A DNA stretch of 64,000 nt from Limnephilus marmoratus (GCA_917880885.1 OU862917.1:53118727-53182726); one strand, 5' to 3'. Counted from the first letter of the stretch, positions 43,402-54,559 are shown. Notes: generated by a model not told the origin, from the letters alone. Made by a program: numbers and translations.

Positions 43402-46400
43402 AAGCGCCACCTCCAATAAGGATGACCTCATCCGACTTCTACATTTACACTCCATATCGATTGCTGCCGTCTCTGAGACTTGGTTCAAGCCATCTCAACT
43501 TTTCAAGGTGAGTGGCTATCAATGTCTGCGGGACGACCGCATTGATGGGAAGGGTGGTGCAGCCCTTTTCATCAAAAACTCTCTCCCCTTCTCCCCTATT
43601 TCCATTAAACCCCCAAATTCATCCTTCCAATTAGTGGCAGCCACTGTCTCTAATATTACATTTGTATCTCTTTATATTCCTCCTTCTACCCCATTTGACC
43701 TTCCACTGTGGGTTCACATGCTTAGCAAAATTTCTTCTCCCTTGGTCATTTTGGGTGATTTTAATGCCCACTCCCCACTCTGGGGTTCTTCTTCCTCGGA
43801 TCCCTCAGGTATCAAATTAATTGACCTTTTGGACTCCTTGAATATCTGTCTCCTAAATGACGGATCCTCAACAAGGTTTAGTCTCCCTGGACAGAATCCT
43901 AGTGCGGTGGACATATCCCTCTGTTCCCCGAGTATCTATCCACTAATCTCCTGGCGAATTACTTCAGACCCCTGCGGCAGTGACCACTTTCCCATTATTT
44001 TGAATTTGGCTCAACGGTTGGATCACTTTAAAAGTAAGCCCAAATTTATCACAAAAAAAGCCGATTGGTCCCGTTTCAGAGACTCTCTCCAGGATCTTTC
44101 CCTCTCCCTGCCTTCCCCTTCTTCTGATAATTGCACCTCCTCTTATAAATCTTGGACTGATTCCATTCTAAAATCGGCTGACAAGTCTATCCCCAAATCT
44201 TCCCCTGTAGGCTCGAAGGCTCGCCCTCCCCCTTGGTGGGATGAGGAATGCCTTAGAGTGCTGAAGGAGAGGAAAGCAGCCAATAAGACATACTGCCAAC
44301 AGATGACTATGGATAATTACATCTCAGCCAAGAATGCCCAAGCTGTTGCTAAACGCACATTCCGTTTCAAAAAAAAAAACAGCTGGCTTAATTTCTGCTC
44401 CAATATATCCCCTGCTACTCCAGCGGGGGAGGTTTGGTCCATGATTCGCAGGTTTAGATCTTCCTTTTCCCTGCCAAAGCCATCTCGTAATTCTGCTATT
44501 TGGATTGATGACTTTATTAATAAAATAGCTCCCCCTTATGTCCCTAATTTTGATGAACTTCCTTCTTTGGCTTTCACTTTAAAATCTTCTTCATGGTTAG
44601 ATGCTCCGTTTTCCTTTGATGAGTTAAAAAGAGCCACCGAAAACCTCAATGACTCAGCTCCGGGCAAGGATGAAATCCTGAATATGTTCATCCGTCATTC
44701 TGATGACAATTCTCTTTCCTACTTTCTCTCTCTCATCAATGTCTTTTTGGATTCTGGTATTATCCCCCCAGACTGGAAAATTCAAAATATAATTCCCATT
44801 TGCAAAAGTGGCAAAGATCCCAGTATAGGTTCGAGCTACAGACCTATCGCCCTCTCTTCTACTCTTTGCAAAGTATCTGAAAGAATGATTAAGAATAGAT
44901 TGGACTGGTTCGTAGAAAAAAATCAAATTCTTTCCCCTTCCCAGTTTGGATTTAGAAAGGGTAAAAGTACCCTTGACAACCTTTCCTCTCTTGTTACAGA
45001 TATCAAATTAGCATTATCTAAAAATGAATATTGCATTGCAGTGTTTTTAGACATCTGTGGAGCATATGACAATGTTCATATCCCCATCCTGAAAGAAAAG
45101 TTACTGGCAATAGGTATTCCGCCCAAATTGGTAAAATTCATTGTCAATTTGCTCTCCCAGAGATCTATTTTTGTAGATGGGTCTGAATCCCCTCCCCACA
45201 TTAGACACATATTCAAAGGTCTCCCGCAAGGGTCAGTCTTAAGCCCTCTCCTGTACAATATTTATACATATGATTTAGAAAAATCTATTCAATTCTTGTG
45301 CAACATACTCCAATATGCCGATGACTTGACTTTCTACAAAATATCCCGTAATATTTTTATCGCAGCATCAGCAATCAACAATGCTCTTAGAAAACTCTTG
45401 GCGTGGTTAAATATTAACGGCCTAGAACTTTCCCCCTCCAAAAGCAAAGTAGTCATCTTCACTCGTCGTCGAAAGCTCCCAGAAATTCTGGTGAAATTTG
45501 GCGATGAAATCATCCCTATCTCTAAAGAAGTTAAGTTCCTGGGAATGTTTTTAGACTCAAAGCTTACTTGGAATTCTCACATAAATCATGTCATCATGAA
45601 ATGCGAAAGCAACATCAATCCCCTTAGATTTCTGTCCGGAGTGTGGTGGGGATCTCACCCATCATCTTTAAAACTTCTGTACAATGCTCTCATCCGAAGC
45701 CATCTTGATTACGGATCTTGTCTTTTTGATCCAATGTCCACTTCAAATTCGCATAAATTAGATAAAATTCAGTCAAAATCTCTTCGCCTTATCTTAGGAG
45801 CCATGAAATCTTCCCCAATCAACGCAATGCAAGTTGAATGCTGCGAACCTCCCTTAAATATAAGAAGGCGATGCCTAGCAGAAAAATATATTTTCAAAAC
45901 ATGCTCTATAACTTCTCATCCCTTGATTCCTAAACTTCAATCATTAAAGTATGAGGTTAATTTGAATCCATTTTGGAAAAAACATTCTCCTCCCCTTCTC
46001 TATGATTGCTTCAACACTTTCCTGGATGTTTCCATAAACTCCTATCGCAATGAATCTCTCCCCTTATACTCTTATCCCTATGAAAGTCTTACTTTCTATC
46101 CAAAGGTGCACCAATTTATAGGAATATGTAAAAAAAATATTAAAAACTCAGTTCAATCCAATAATGCAGAATTCAACAGAATTATTGAAAATAACTGGCC
46201 AAATTATATAAAAATTTTCACAGATGGTTCCAAACTCAGTTCGGACTCCCATTGTGGGGCCAGTGTCTATGCACCTCACAGGAAATTGTGTTTCCCACAC
46301 AGACTTCCCAAAGAGTGTTCCATTTTCTCTGCTGAATGCATAGCAATCATAGAAGCTTTACGTCTCGTCAAATCTCTCAACATTAGAAATGCCCTCATCC

Positions 46401-47077
46401 TTTCAGACTCACTTAGCTCATTACAAAAAATAAGCGCATCCCCTCTCAATTCTAACAGCGACTCTCTTACCTGCTCTATCAGAGACCTCCTGCATTCCTT
46501 ATCGCTGGCTCACGTGTCAGTGGTCTTGGCCTGGATCCCAGGACACCTTGGTATTGTTGGAAATGAAAGGGCTGATTCTATTGCTAAGGAATCCATTGTT
46601 CATGGTCCATTAAGTAATATTCCTATTCCCGTTAGAGACTATTTTCCTATTTTAAAAAATAAGTTACAACGCCAATGGTCCACTGAATGGAAAGCATCCT
46701 CTCTGTTAAAAGGTCACCAGTACTCTTTAATTCAACCTTCTATTCCTGTCAAGCCCTGGTTTCACAAATACACTTCCATGCCTAAAAAATACATCTCTTC
46801 TATTATTCGAATGCGTTTAGGTCATACTTGTTGTCTTAGCCATCTCGCCAGATTCCACATAGTCAATTCGCCTTATTGTGATTGTGGTTCAGAGGATACT
46901 TTAGACCATAATTTTTTTGAGTGTCCTATCAATGACCAATTTCCAAACTTTATACCTGAATTGTTAAAACTTAAAATTGAATTCCCTACAAGTGTACCCT
47001 GCCTTCTTAGTCTCAACTCTCCTGAAATTCACTGTTTGTTAGCAAAATTTATTTACAAAAATGGCCTCAACATTTAA
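43361..47077 (+). CDS. LINE H ORF2: APE endonuclease / RT / RNase H polyprotein
   Basis: 1,238 aa from ATG 43361 (MASPTAAILQWNCRSATSNK). The frame is open 120 nt further upstream, but this ATG matches the start of homologous ORF2 in element K. APE domain: E39 (SETW), GDFNAHS from 132, SAVDISLC, SDH at 207-209. RT: SAPGKDEI, SYRPIALSS, QFGFRKGKST, FLDICGAYDN (562 on), GLPQGSVLSPLLYN, catalytic YADD 652-655. RNase H: FTDGSK from 953, SAECIAIIEA, LILSDSLSSL, GHLGIVGNERAD from 1061. C-terminal knuckle CDCGSEDTLDHNFFEC from 1173. No frameshift or stop. It performs target-primed reverse transcription. Confidence 0.94.
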   Translation: MASPTAAILQWNCRSATSNKDDLIRLLHLHSISIAAVSETWFKPSQLFKVSGYQCLRDDRIDGKGGAALFIKNSLPFSPISIKPPNSSFQLVAATVSNITFVSLYIPPSTPFDLPLWVHMLSKISSPLVILGDFNAHSPLWGSSSSDPSGIKLIDLLDSLNICLLNDGSSTRFSLPGQNPSAVDISLCSPSIYPLISWRITSDPCGSDHFPIILNLAQRLDHFKSKPKFITKKADWSRFRDSLQDLSLSLPSPSSDNCTSSYKSWTDSILKSADKSIPKSSPVGSKARPPPWWDEECLRVLKERKAANKTYCQQMTMDNYISAKNAQAVAKRTFRFKKKNSWLNFCSNISPATPAGEVWSMIRRFRSSFSLPKPSRNSAIWIDDFINKIAPPYVPNFDELPSLAFTLKSSSWLDAPFSFDELKRATENLNDSAPGKDEILNMFIRHSDDNSLSYFLSLINVFLDSGIIPPDWKIQNIIPICKSGKDPSIGSSYRPIALSSTLCKVSERMIKNRLDWFVEKNQILSPSQFGFRKGKSTLDNLSSLVTDIKLALSKNEYCIAVFLDICGAYDNVHIPILKEKLLAIGIPPKLVKFIVNLLSQRSIFVDGSESPPHIRHIFKGLPQGSVLSPLLYNIYTYDLEKSIQFLCNILQYADDLTFYKISRNIFIAASAINNALRKLLAWLNINGLELSPSKSKVVIFTRRRKLPEILVKFGDEIIPISKEVKFLGMFLDSKLTWNSHINHVIMKCESNINPLRFLSGVWWGSHPSSLKLLYNALIRSHLDYGSCLFDPMSTSNSHKLDKIQSKSLRLILGAMKSSPINAMQVECCEPPLNIRRRCLAEKYIFKTCSITSHPLIPKLQSLKYEVNLNPFWKKHSPPLLYDCFNTFLDVSINSYRNESLPLYSYPYESLTFYPKVHQFIGICKKNIKNSVQSNNAEFNRIIENNWPNYIKIFTDGSKLSSDSHCGASVYAPHRKLCFPHRLPKECSIFSAECIAIIEALRLVKSLNIRNALILSDSLSSLQKISASPLNSNSDSLTCSIRDLLHSLSLAHVSVVLAWIPGHLGIVGNERADSIAKESIVHGPLSNIPIPVRDYFPILKNKLQRQWSTEWKASSLLKGHQYSLIQPSIPVKPWFHKYTSMPKKYISSIIRMRLGHTCCLSHLARFHIVNSPYCDCGSEDTLDHNFFECPINDQFPNFIPELLKLKIEFPTSVPCLLSLNSPEIHCLLAKFIYKNGLNI

Positions 47078-47781
47078 GCATCAATCACATTTCTTTCTCT
47101 TCCATATGTATACAATTGTTTCTTGCAGTGTTATTATGTACAGTTGTACAGGTTCCTTTTTTTGGGAACCTGCACATCTTCCTACTCTACATTTTTGTAA
47201 TGACTATTAATACCAACTCTGTGTGTTACTCTGTATGTTACTCTGTTTGAAGATGGAAGTATGGAAGATCTACAGGTTCCTATTTTTGGGAACCTGTACA
47301 TCTTCCTACTCTTCAATTTTGTAATTTCTACTAATACCAACTCTGTGTGTTAACTCTGTATGTACAGTTGTACACTTTCCTATTTTTGGGAACCTGTACA
47401 TCTTCCTACTCTACAATGTAATTCCTATTATTGCCAACTCTGTATGTTAGTACAACTAGTATAATCATTGTCTCATTATTCATATTGGCCCATTGTCTAT
47501 ATTTGCTAACATAATTTATCTATTCCATGTAAAAAACTGAAAATGTAACTAATTATAAAAATTCTGAAAATGTAACTAATTTAAAAAACTGATAATGTAA
47601 CTAATTTAAAAATTACTGAAAATGTAAATAATTTAAAAAAAATTGATAATGTAACTAAGTATTTAAAAAAAAAAAAAAACTGGATATGTAAATAATTTTA
47701 AAAATATGTAACTTACTTTAATAAATGGCCAAGATCACCCTTAATGGGTGAAAGCCAAATAAATAATTAAAAAAAAAAAAA
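47078..47781 (+). repeat. LINE H 3' UTR with internal tandem repeats and terminal hairpin
   Basis: Three ~100-bp repeats contain TTTTTGGGAACCTG, itself partly palindromic with AGGTTCC, plus CATCTTCCTACTCT (47130-47450). About six ~22-bp repeats of CTGAAAATGTAACTAATTTA type follow (47535-47700). The 3' terminus has GGCC-AAGAT-CACCC-TTAAT-GGGTG-AAAGCC (47727-47756), then AAATAAATAATT and the A-tail. The same hairpin closes element K, suggesting an RT recognition structure. Confidence 0.8.
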
Positions 47782-47793
47782 TAGTCTATTCAG

Positions 47794-48345
47794 ATACAAT
47801 AACGACTTTAGCTATGTCTATGGTTAAGTTATGCACACGGGTTCGGTTTCGAATCGGATTTCGAATCAGACCATCCCTTAACCGTCCGTATCCTATCTCT
47901 CGGCCTATTGTAGTTCGGACAATAATCAACGATCAATAATTGAAGAGCGTTTTCACAAACAGAATGCCTACTCAAAACGTTTTATTTTATCGTTTTACTC
48001 GATTACATGACAGTTGATTCCCCTGACAGTTGGCGCCCAAGTATACTTATATACAATATGCATTCGGTTTAAAATACGGTGTACCTTATTACACAAAACA
48101 CAACTAAGTGTCCCAGAAGAGGTGTGCAGAGAAAATGTACTACCGAATAACAAAAGTATTAAATATATTTTCATTAAAATGCATCAAGGATAAAAATACT
48201 ACTTTATACTATAGGTATATATGCCAGCGTATACGTACAGAAAATCGATACTGTAAATAAATTCGTTTGGTATCCATACCAACTTATTATTAAAGGTAAT
48301 TTTGAAGTCGATTTTAGGTTTGAAATCGGTAAATAATGTAGAAAA
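47794..48345. other. Unassigned sequence
   Basis: Includes GATTCCCCTGACAGTTGGCG near 48012, which resembles GATCCCCCTGACAGATGGCA at 13450, possibly a shared repeat. No gene is seen. Confidence 0.35.
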
Positions 48346-48740
48346 AAATTATTATCCTATCACATCTTTTTCCCCGCATCAACAAGGCTGCTCCATGCGT
48401 CCCTGTCTTGTGCTGCTTGTTATTCGGCCTCCGTCCATGGCAGTCCCATCCTCTGCTCACACAGTTGCTGAAGTCGCCTCGCCCAACTGTGTCTGGGGCG
48501 GCCCATTGGACGTCTACCCTCTGGAATCGCACTCAGTATTTTCGTCGGAATTCGGTCATCAGACATTCTTAATACATGCCCAAGCCACCTTAGCTGCGAT
48601 TTTTCTATGAAGAGAAGCAGTGGTTCGAAGTTTAGATCGTCGAGTTTCTTATATGATCCCATTTCGTAACCCCTGCCACTCCTCTCAAGTACCTCATTTC
48701 GGAAGCTTCGTATAATTTTATAATAATTTAATTGGACCAA
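48346..48740 (-). pseudogene. C-terminal fragment of an RTE-like reverse transcriptase
   Basis: The minus-strand ORF 48740-48420 contains SQLRWLGHVLRMSDDRIP, EGRRPMGRPRHSWARRL and CEQRMGLPWTEAE. After a stop the same frame continues with AAQDRDAWSSLV. This is the same C-terminal module as LINE E but a different, more diverged lineage. No catalytic core. Confidence 0.7.
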
Positions 48741-49849
48741 TTGTCTGAGGGATCAACTATCGGATCACAGTTTTATTCTTATTCTCTATGTAGTTGTCTT
48801 GTTGTTTACGAAATGGCTAATCCATATTTTCAAAAATCAATGTATTTATCTACGTGAAACATCTACATAGGTACCTACACCTACATCTATATAAAAGTGA
48901 AATTACTAGGTAGGTATATAAAGCCATTAGTATATAATATTGCAAGGGTACTATCTGAGTAGGCCCCCAGTTATGTAAAAAAGTAACTTTATTTCTGATT
49001 CGCTATCAAAATTTTTGCCTGGTCGCATTCAACGGTAGGTGTAACATTTAAAAAAAATATTTTTTTCGGTGGAATTAGGCACTTCGAAAGATAAAGCTAA
49101 CAAAATATTTCATGTCTTAAAAAATGCATATTGTGGAACTAAAATGTACTGAAATTTCGTTCTTGAACTTTTTTTTCAAATTGAAGATATTTCTCTTTCG
49201 TCAAAATTGAGATTTCTTATTGTTCATCGTGTCTAACAGTTAATTGAATCTGCCTTTAAAGATTATCATAAATTATTCCCGAGTTCGCATAAAACTTTGA
49301 CCTAAAACTGCCTTAAGAAAAAAAAAGTTTTTTGCACGTTTCTCTTTGTGAAAACGCTCCTCAATTGTTGGTTAGATGCTCCATTTTTCACCTCTTTGTA
49401 ACCGCTCAGCCCTCAGTAACGTCAAATGGGAAGGTGTAATGGATTATTGAATGGACTCATGATTCGCAGATCGCGTGCTTTAAAATACAATACACGACTG
49501 ATCAAACATTGCGACTATTGAAGGCTGTGGCGAGTATTGTGTTCGTACAAAAAGGCACAATAAACTCACAAAAAGTTCAAACAAAGAGAAGCTTTTAAAA
49601 ATTACTTACTTAATTTAATTTTACGTAAATTTAAACGTTTTGGGCGTTGCTTTTCATAGTTCTAAGAACCATTACAAACGTTTCCACTAGTAATTATAAC
49701 ATCGTTTATTTTAAAACGAATATTTCAACCCGAAGGGGTCAACAAGAAACCTCAATAAAAGCCAAAACATGGACGATGTACTTTATAAAGTGATATTTTT
49801 ATTTTAGTCTTTAACTAACCTAGTAAAGGTTATATTATAACGTTATAAC
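48741..49849. other. Unassigned sequence
   Basis: AT-rich. 49430-49480 (AATGGACTCATGATTCGCAG, then ATCGCG) faintly resembles the SINE-A tRNA head but is too decayed to call. Confidence 0.35.
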
Positions 49850-50710
49850 GTATTAATCCATGAATACTCAATTAATCATGTACCGTTGTCTATCAAATTC
49901 GAAAGTAAGGACCTTGGGGTTATACTTGATAGTAAACTGAATTTCAACAAACATATCGACCATATAGTCACTAACGCATCTTCTATGCTTGGTTTCATAA
50001 TCCGCTCTTAACAATTTAAAGACCTTACTACTTTCAAAACACTGTATTTCTCATATGTTCGTAGTATCCTTGAATACGCATCTCAGGTGTGGAATCCAGG
50101 CTATGCAGTGCACAAAAATAGAATTGAAAGCGTTCAAAATAGATTTTTAAGGTACCTCAATTTCCGCTCTTTTCGATCTCATGTTAGTAATGAAGACTCT
50201 GCAAAGTTCTTCAAAATACAAACGTTAACTTGTCGAAGAAACATAGCAGATTCGGTAATGTTATTTAAAATTACACATAACTTAATCGATTGTCCTGATC
50301 TTCTTCAACGCCTATCATTCCATGTTCCAAATCGCAACAGCAGGCAGTCGCTTACCTTTAATCTCCCTCTTTGCAAGACTAACTCCAAACAGAACTCATT
50401 TATCTACAGATCCACACACTCATTTAACTCAAATTATTACCACATTGACATTTTTAACTCAACTTTACGTAACATAAAACGAAAACTCACCAAGCACCAT
50501 GACTCAAACTAGAAAGTTCAATCCCTATATGTATATTCCCGTCCTTTGCCTCTTAATCCTATTCCTATGTTCCTCCTCCCCCCCCCCCCCTTTTTTATAT
50601 TTTATAACTAAAAAATAAAACTTACATATCACACTTTTATATTATAAGTATCATCAGTGGAAAGTTCATAATTGGCATAATTAACATCCTATTATTTTAT
50701 TATTTTGTAA
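49850..50710 (+). pseudogene. LINE J: 5'-truncated Jockey-like element, split by element K
   Basis: The RT C-terminal half is readable in one frame from about 49855 to 50512 with a single TAA at 50009-50011: KDLGVILDSKLNFNKHI, YVRSILEYASQVWNPGYAVH, RIESVQNRFLRYLNF. The 3' UTR follows with a C-run (50579-50592). K inserted at 50726, so the last bases and A-rich tail of J lie at 56191-56237. Related to LINE A at 990-2795. Confidence 0.78.
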
Positions 50711-50818
50711 TCTCTGATTTGCTGTTTTTTTTTTTTTTTTTTACAATTATTTCTGGCTTTCACCCTTCAAGGGTGTTCTAGGCCATCATTTATAATTACA
50801 GAGAAAGGAAAGGTGAAT

Positions 50819-53800
50819 TTATATATTAATTTTATTTAAATGTGCAAATTTCAGAATTTTATGGAAGATTGGAGTAGAGTTCAGACTTAGAAGAGATGAG
50901 ATGTTGAATGGAGGAGAGGCAATTTTTGATAACGCTTGATAGAAGAGAGGATATTTATTTAGAGAGGGACAATCAAAAAATATGTGATCTAAAGTTCCCA
51001 CATCTAGACCACAGAACGTACAATCTGGGGAGTCAAGCACATGAATTTTATAAAGGTGAGAAGGAACGGAACAATGACCGATTCTCATACGAATAAGTAA
51101 GGAAATTTCTTTTTTGGAAAAATGGGGGAATTTTTGAAACCACGGTTTTGATGGGATAGTCCTTTGTATTGAGGCGTAGCGGGCACCCTTGGATTGACTA
51201 GCAATGTTCCAATACTCTGTCCAAACATTGCGGGATCTATCTTTGATGATGGAAAAAATATCAGACAGGGGAATATGGTTTACGAGGGTAACGGTAGGGT
51301 TAGAGGCTCCTTGTTTTGCCAAGGAATCAGCAATATCGTTACCCACTATGCCAACATGTCCAGGAATCCAAATCAGAGTGACAGTTTTTCCAGAGCTTTG
51401 AATGGAGGTTATCAATACTCGAATAAGACATACAAAGTGATCATCAGGATGAAGAAGAGGACTTGTTTTAAGTTTTTGGAGGGAACTGAGAGAGTCAGAG
51501 AGAACAAGAGAATGTTCAAAATTATTTTTTATTATATATTTGAGAGATTCAATAATCGCAATGCACTCGGCAGAAAATATTGAAAATTGGTTTGAAATTG
51601 AATAAAATATTCTTTCATTAGAATTATTGTGGTAAACGTTAATACCAATACCACAGTTAGGAGAGTCCGGAGTTTTGGAGCCATCAGTAAATAAAAGAGA
51701 AGAGTTAGGCCATTTAGAAGAAATAATGTCATTGAACATATTATTGACAGTACGGGCTGGGAGATTGGAATGACTTTTAAGGATGCCGATCCCTTCTAAA
51801 ATCGTTGGGGATAGGGTGACGTGACTATATTTTAATTTGTACAAAGGAAGAAGATCATTTTTGATAATTTGAAGCTCTGAGAGAGAGCGAAAATTTTTAC
51901 AGATGGCAGGGAGAGGTTTAGTTCGAGCTCTGATTGTAGATGAATGTGTTGAGTCGTTGAACAACGAGACTCTGGGAATAATCTGATGACTTTTAGAATT
52001 TAAACATTTAAGAACAAATTTGTCAGCAAATAATTGACGCCTTAAATAAAGAGGAGGATCAGAACATTCTACTTGAAGGGAATTGATGGGCGACGATTGC
52101 ATCGCGCCAGTTATTATTCGCAATGACTTAGATTGAATTCTGTCTAATTTACTGAGTGCATTTTTGGATGCAGTACTAAAAAGTGGGCAGGCATAGTCGA
52201 GATGACTTCGAATAAGTGCATTGTAGAGCAACTTAATGCAGATAGGATGAGCACCCCACCAAACGCCAGTCAATGATCTGATAATATTTAAATTTTTTTC
52301 ACATTTAGTAACTATATTATTAATGTGGGAAGACCATCTAAGTTTCCTATCAAATGTTACTCCCAAAAATTTTACTTCGGAAGCATTGGGGATTGGAGAG
52401 TTTTTAAATAAAATTTGAACAGGGGGGTTATTATGACGATTTGAGAAGGTAACACACTGACTTTTTTGTACTGAAAGTTCAAGACCATTTAAAGTAAGCC
52501 ATGTGCAAAGGGCATCCATGGCTTCATTAAGATATTTGACGGCGGATGGAATGATTTTGGATGATAAGAAGAAAGCTATGTCATCTGCGAACTCAACAAC
52601 TTTTACTTGAGGGGGAATGGTGACATGCATATCGTGTGTGTATATATTATACAGTAAGGGGGATAATACATCGCCTTGGGGTAAACCCTTCCAAATTGAC
52701 CTACTCTGAGGAGTAACATCTGGTAGCTCAATGAAAATTTTCCTATCGAGAGAAAGATTAATAATAGATTGGACAAACATGAGGGGTAAGCCAAGGCCTA
52801 AAAGTTTTTTTTTAAGAATTGGGATGGAAACATTGTCAAAGGCGCCTTCTATGTCTATAAAGACTGCAAGACATACTTCTTTGTTAGAAATGGATAAATT
52901 AATATCAGTGCTGATGATGGCGAGGTTATCTTGTGTAGATTTCTTTTTCCTAAATCCAAATTGGGATGGAGAGAGAAGATGATTACTCTCGACAAAAAAT
53001 TCTAACCGGTTTTTAATTAATTTTTCATAAATTTTACTAAGGGTGGATGAAAGAGCAATTGGCCTATAGTTGGATCCAGAATTGGGTGATTTGTTTAATT
53101 TTAGAATTGGGATGATTATTTGAGAACTCCAGTCATCAGGTATTATGCCAGTCTGGAAGATTTTATTTAAAATGCTTAAAAAGTGATTAAGAACATTATC
53201 ATTACTATTTTTGATAATGCTATAAGGTATACCATCTCTGCCTGGAGATGAGTCCTTGACTGTTGATAAACAATTTTTTAATTCAATTAAAGTGAATGGA
53301 GAGTCAAGCCAATGATCAGACATAGGAGTGTTGTGGATTGGAGTTATTTCATCTAAGTTAGGTACAGAAGGGGGGGCAATTTTGTCCAAGAACTCGTCTA
53401 TCCATTTAGAATGAGAAGCTCGAGGAGATGTTGGACTGAAGGAGGATCGAAATCTTCGAATCGTAGACCAAACTTCCGAAATTGGAGTGTTCGGAGATAC
53501 TGAACTGCAGAAGTTGTACCACCCGGATTTTTTTTTTGACCTCAATACCCTTTTGGCATTGGCTTCGGCATTTTTGTATACGAGATAGTTCTCCATAGTC
53601 ATATTGTGACGATAGGAAAGAGATTTAGCTTTCCGAATTCTCACTACTTTGGAACATTCCTCATCCCACCAGGGAGTTGGAGGGAGTTTTTTGAGAGATT
53701 TGGTTTTAGGGGGAGGATTTGATTTATTGATTGCAGTTACGAGCATTGATTTGAAGTTATCATAGTCATCTTTGACAGATAATGTATCGGTATAGGATAA

Positions 53801-54559
53801 ATTTTGTATAAACTTATCCATATGTGAGTTAAATTCGTCCCATTTGGTGTGTTTTGTTTTAATCTTTGTCGAAATATGGGACTTGTCTGAATGGAAAGAA
53901 GTTTGATAAGTGATGGTGATCGGGAAATGATCACTGGAGCAAGGGTCGGGGGACACCACCCACGAGGAGAGAGGTGCCAGATTAATAGAGCATATGGAGA
54001 GATCCACTGCACTGGGGTTTGTGTTGGGGCGAGAGATTCTAGTAGGAGATCCGTCATTCAAAAGAAAAAAGTTGGATTCATCTAGGAAATCCATCACACT
54101 TCGACCGTCTCGATCACAGAAAGCAGAACCCCAGACGGGGGAATGGGCATTAAAATCACCCAATAAAAAGAAAGGAGGGCTTAGTTGACGGACAATTTGC
54201 AACCACGCTTGTTTATTGAAGTGCGATGTTGGGGGAAGATAGATAGAAACAAAGGAAGTGTCCTTTATTTTAGCTGCAACCATTTGAAAGTCAGCATTGG
54301 GGGGTTTGATATTATTTATTGGGAAAAACGGAAGGGATTTTTTAATAAAAAGGGCAGCACCACCGCCCGTACCTTCTGGGCGATCATCGCGGAGACAGGA
54401 GTACCCTCCCACATTAAAGTGGGTGGATGGAGTAAACCATGTCTCCGAGACAGCAGCCACAGAAACAAGGTTTGAATTTAATAGGTTAAGAAGGTTTGAT
54501 TTGTTAGAAATAGCACTGCGGCTATTCCACTGAAGAATTCTGACATCTTGAAGAGCCAT
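50819..54559 (-). CDS. LINE K ORF2: APE endonuclease / RT / RNase H polyprotein
   Basis: 1,246 aa beginning MALQDVRILQWNSRSAISNK. APE domain: E39 (SETW), GDFNAH 134-139, SAVDLSIC, SDH 209-211. RT: SSPGRDGIP, NYRPIALSS, QFGFRKKKST, FIDIEGAFDN, GLPQGDVLSPLLYN, catalytic FADD 657-660. RNase H: FTDGSK with D959, E998, D1022, and GHVGIVGNDIAD with H1068 and D1078. C-terminal knuckle C1180-C1183-H1192-C1197. All expected catalytic residues are present. The start lies 38 nt inside the end of ORF1 in a different frame. Confidence 0.94.
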   Translation of the reverse strand: MALQDVRILQWNSRSAISNKSNLLNLLNSNLVSVAAVSETWFTPSTHFNVGGYSCLRDDRPEGTGGGAALFIKKSLPFFPINNIKPPNADFQMVAAKIKDTSFVSIYLPPTSHFNKQAWLQIVRQLSPPFFLLGDFNAHSPVWGSAFCDRDGRSVMDFLDESNFFLLNDGSPTRISRPNTNPSAVDLSICSINLAPLSSWVVSPDPCSSDHFPITITYQTSFHSDKSHISTKIKTKHTKWDEFNSHMDKFIQNLSYTDTLSVKDDYDNFKSMLVTAINKSNPPPKTKSLKKLPPTPWWDEECSKVVRIRKAKSLSYRHNMTMENYLVYKNAEANAKRVLRSKKKSGWYNFCSSVSPNTPISEVWSTIRRFRSSFSPTSPRASHSKWIDEFLDKIAPPSVPNLDEITPIHNTPMSDHWLDSPFTLIELKNCLSTVKDSSPGRDGIPYSIIKNSNDNVLNHFLSILNKIFQTGIIPDDWSSQIIIPILKLNKSPNSGSNYRPIALSSTLSKIYEKLIKNRLEFFVESNHLLSPSQFGFRKKKSTQDNLAIISTDINLSISNKEVCLAVFIDIEGAFDNVSIPILKKKLLGLGLPLMFVQSIINLSLDRKIFIELPDVTPQSRSIWKGLPQGDVLSPLLYNIYTHDMHVTIPPQVKVVEFADDIAFFLSSKIIPSAVKYLNEAMDALCTWLTLNGLELSVQKSQCVTFSNRHNNPPVQILFKNSPIPNASEVKFLGVTFDRKLRWSSHINNIVTKCEKNLNIIRSLTGVWWGAHPICIKLLYNALIRSHLDYACPLFSTASKNALSKLDRIQSKSLRIITGAMQSSPINSLQVECSDPPLYLRRQLFADKFVLKCLNSKSHQIIPRVSLFNDSTHSSTIRARTKPLPAICKNFRSLSELQIIKNDLLPLYKLKYSHVTLSPTILEGIGILKSHSNLPARTVNNMFNDIISSKWPNSSLLFTDGSKTPDSPNCGIGINVYHNNSNERIFYSISNQFSIFSAECIAIIESLKYIIKNNFEHSLVLSDSLSSLQKLKTSPLLHPDDHFVCLIRVLITSIQSSGKTVTLIWIPGHVGIVGNDIADSLAKQGASNPTVTLVNHIPLSDIFSIIKDRSRNVWTEYWNIASQSKGARYASIQRTIPSKPWFQKFPHFSKKEISLLIRMRIGHCSVPSHLYKIHVLDSPDCTFCGLDVGTLDHIFFDCPSLNKYPLFYQALSKIASPPFNISSLLSLNSTPIFHKILKFAHLNKINI

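Larger units (their letters stand above)
41827..47781 (+). mobile_element. LINE H: full-length RNase H-encoding non-LTR retrotransposon
   Basis: 5,955 bp flanked by the 12-bp target duplication TAGTCTATTCAG (41815-41826, 47782-47793). Layout: 183-bp 5' UTR, ORF1 (42010-43401), ORF2 (43361-47077), a ~700-bp 3' UTR with repeats, and an A-tail. Both ORFs are uninterrupted. Domain order APE-RT-RNase H-zinc knuckle puts it in the RNase H-bearing I/LOA/R1-like part of the LINE tree; the exact clade needs a tree. It is potentially active. Confidence 0.93.

Noticed and set aside
48012..48045. Possible LTR-retrotransposon primer-binding site (TTGGCGCCCAAG)
   Set aside because: No LTR pair, polypurine tract or gag/pol nearby, and a related but different sequence at 13450 lacks the match.
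51194..51583. 129-codon plus-strand ORF inside LINE K, with other ORFs antisense to H and K
   Set aside because: Antisense of conserved RNase H or RT sequence; no independent features.
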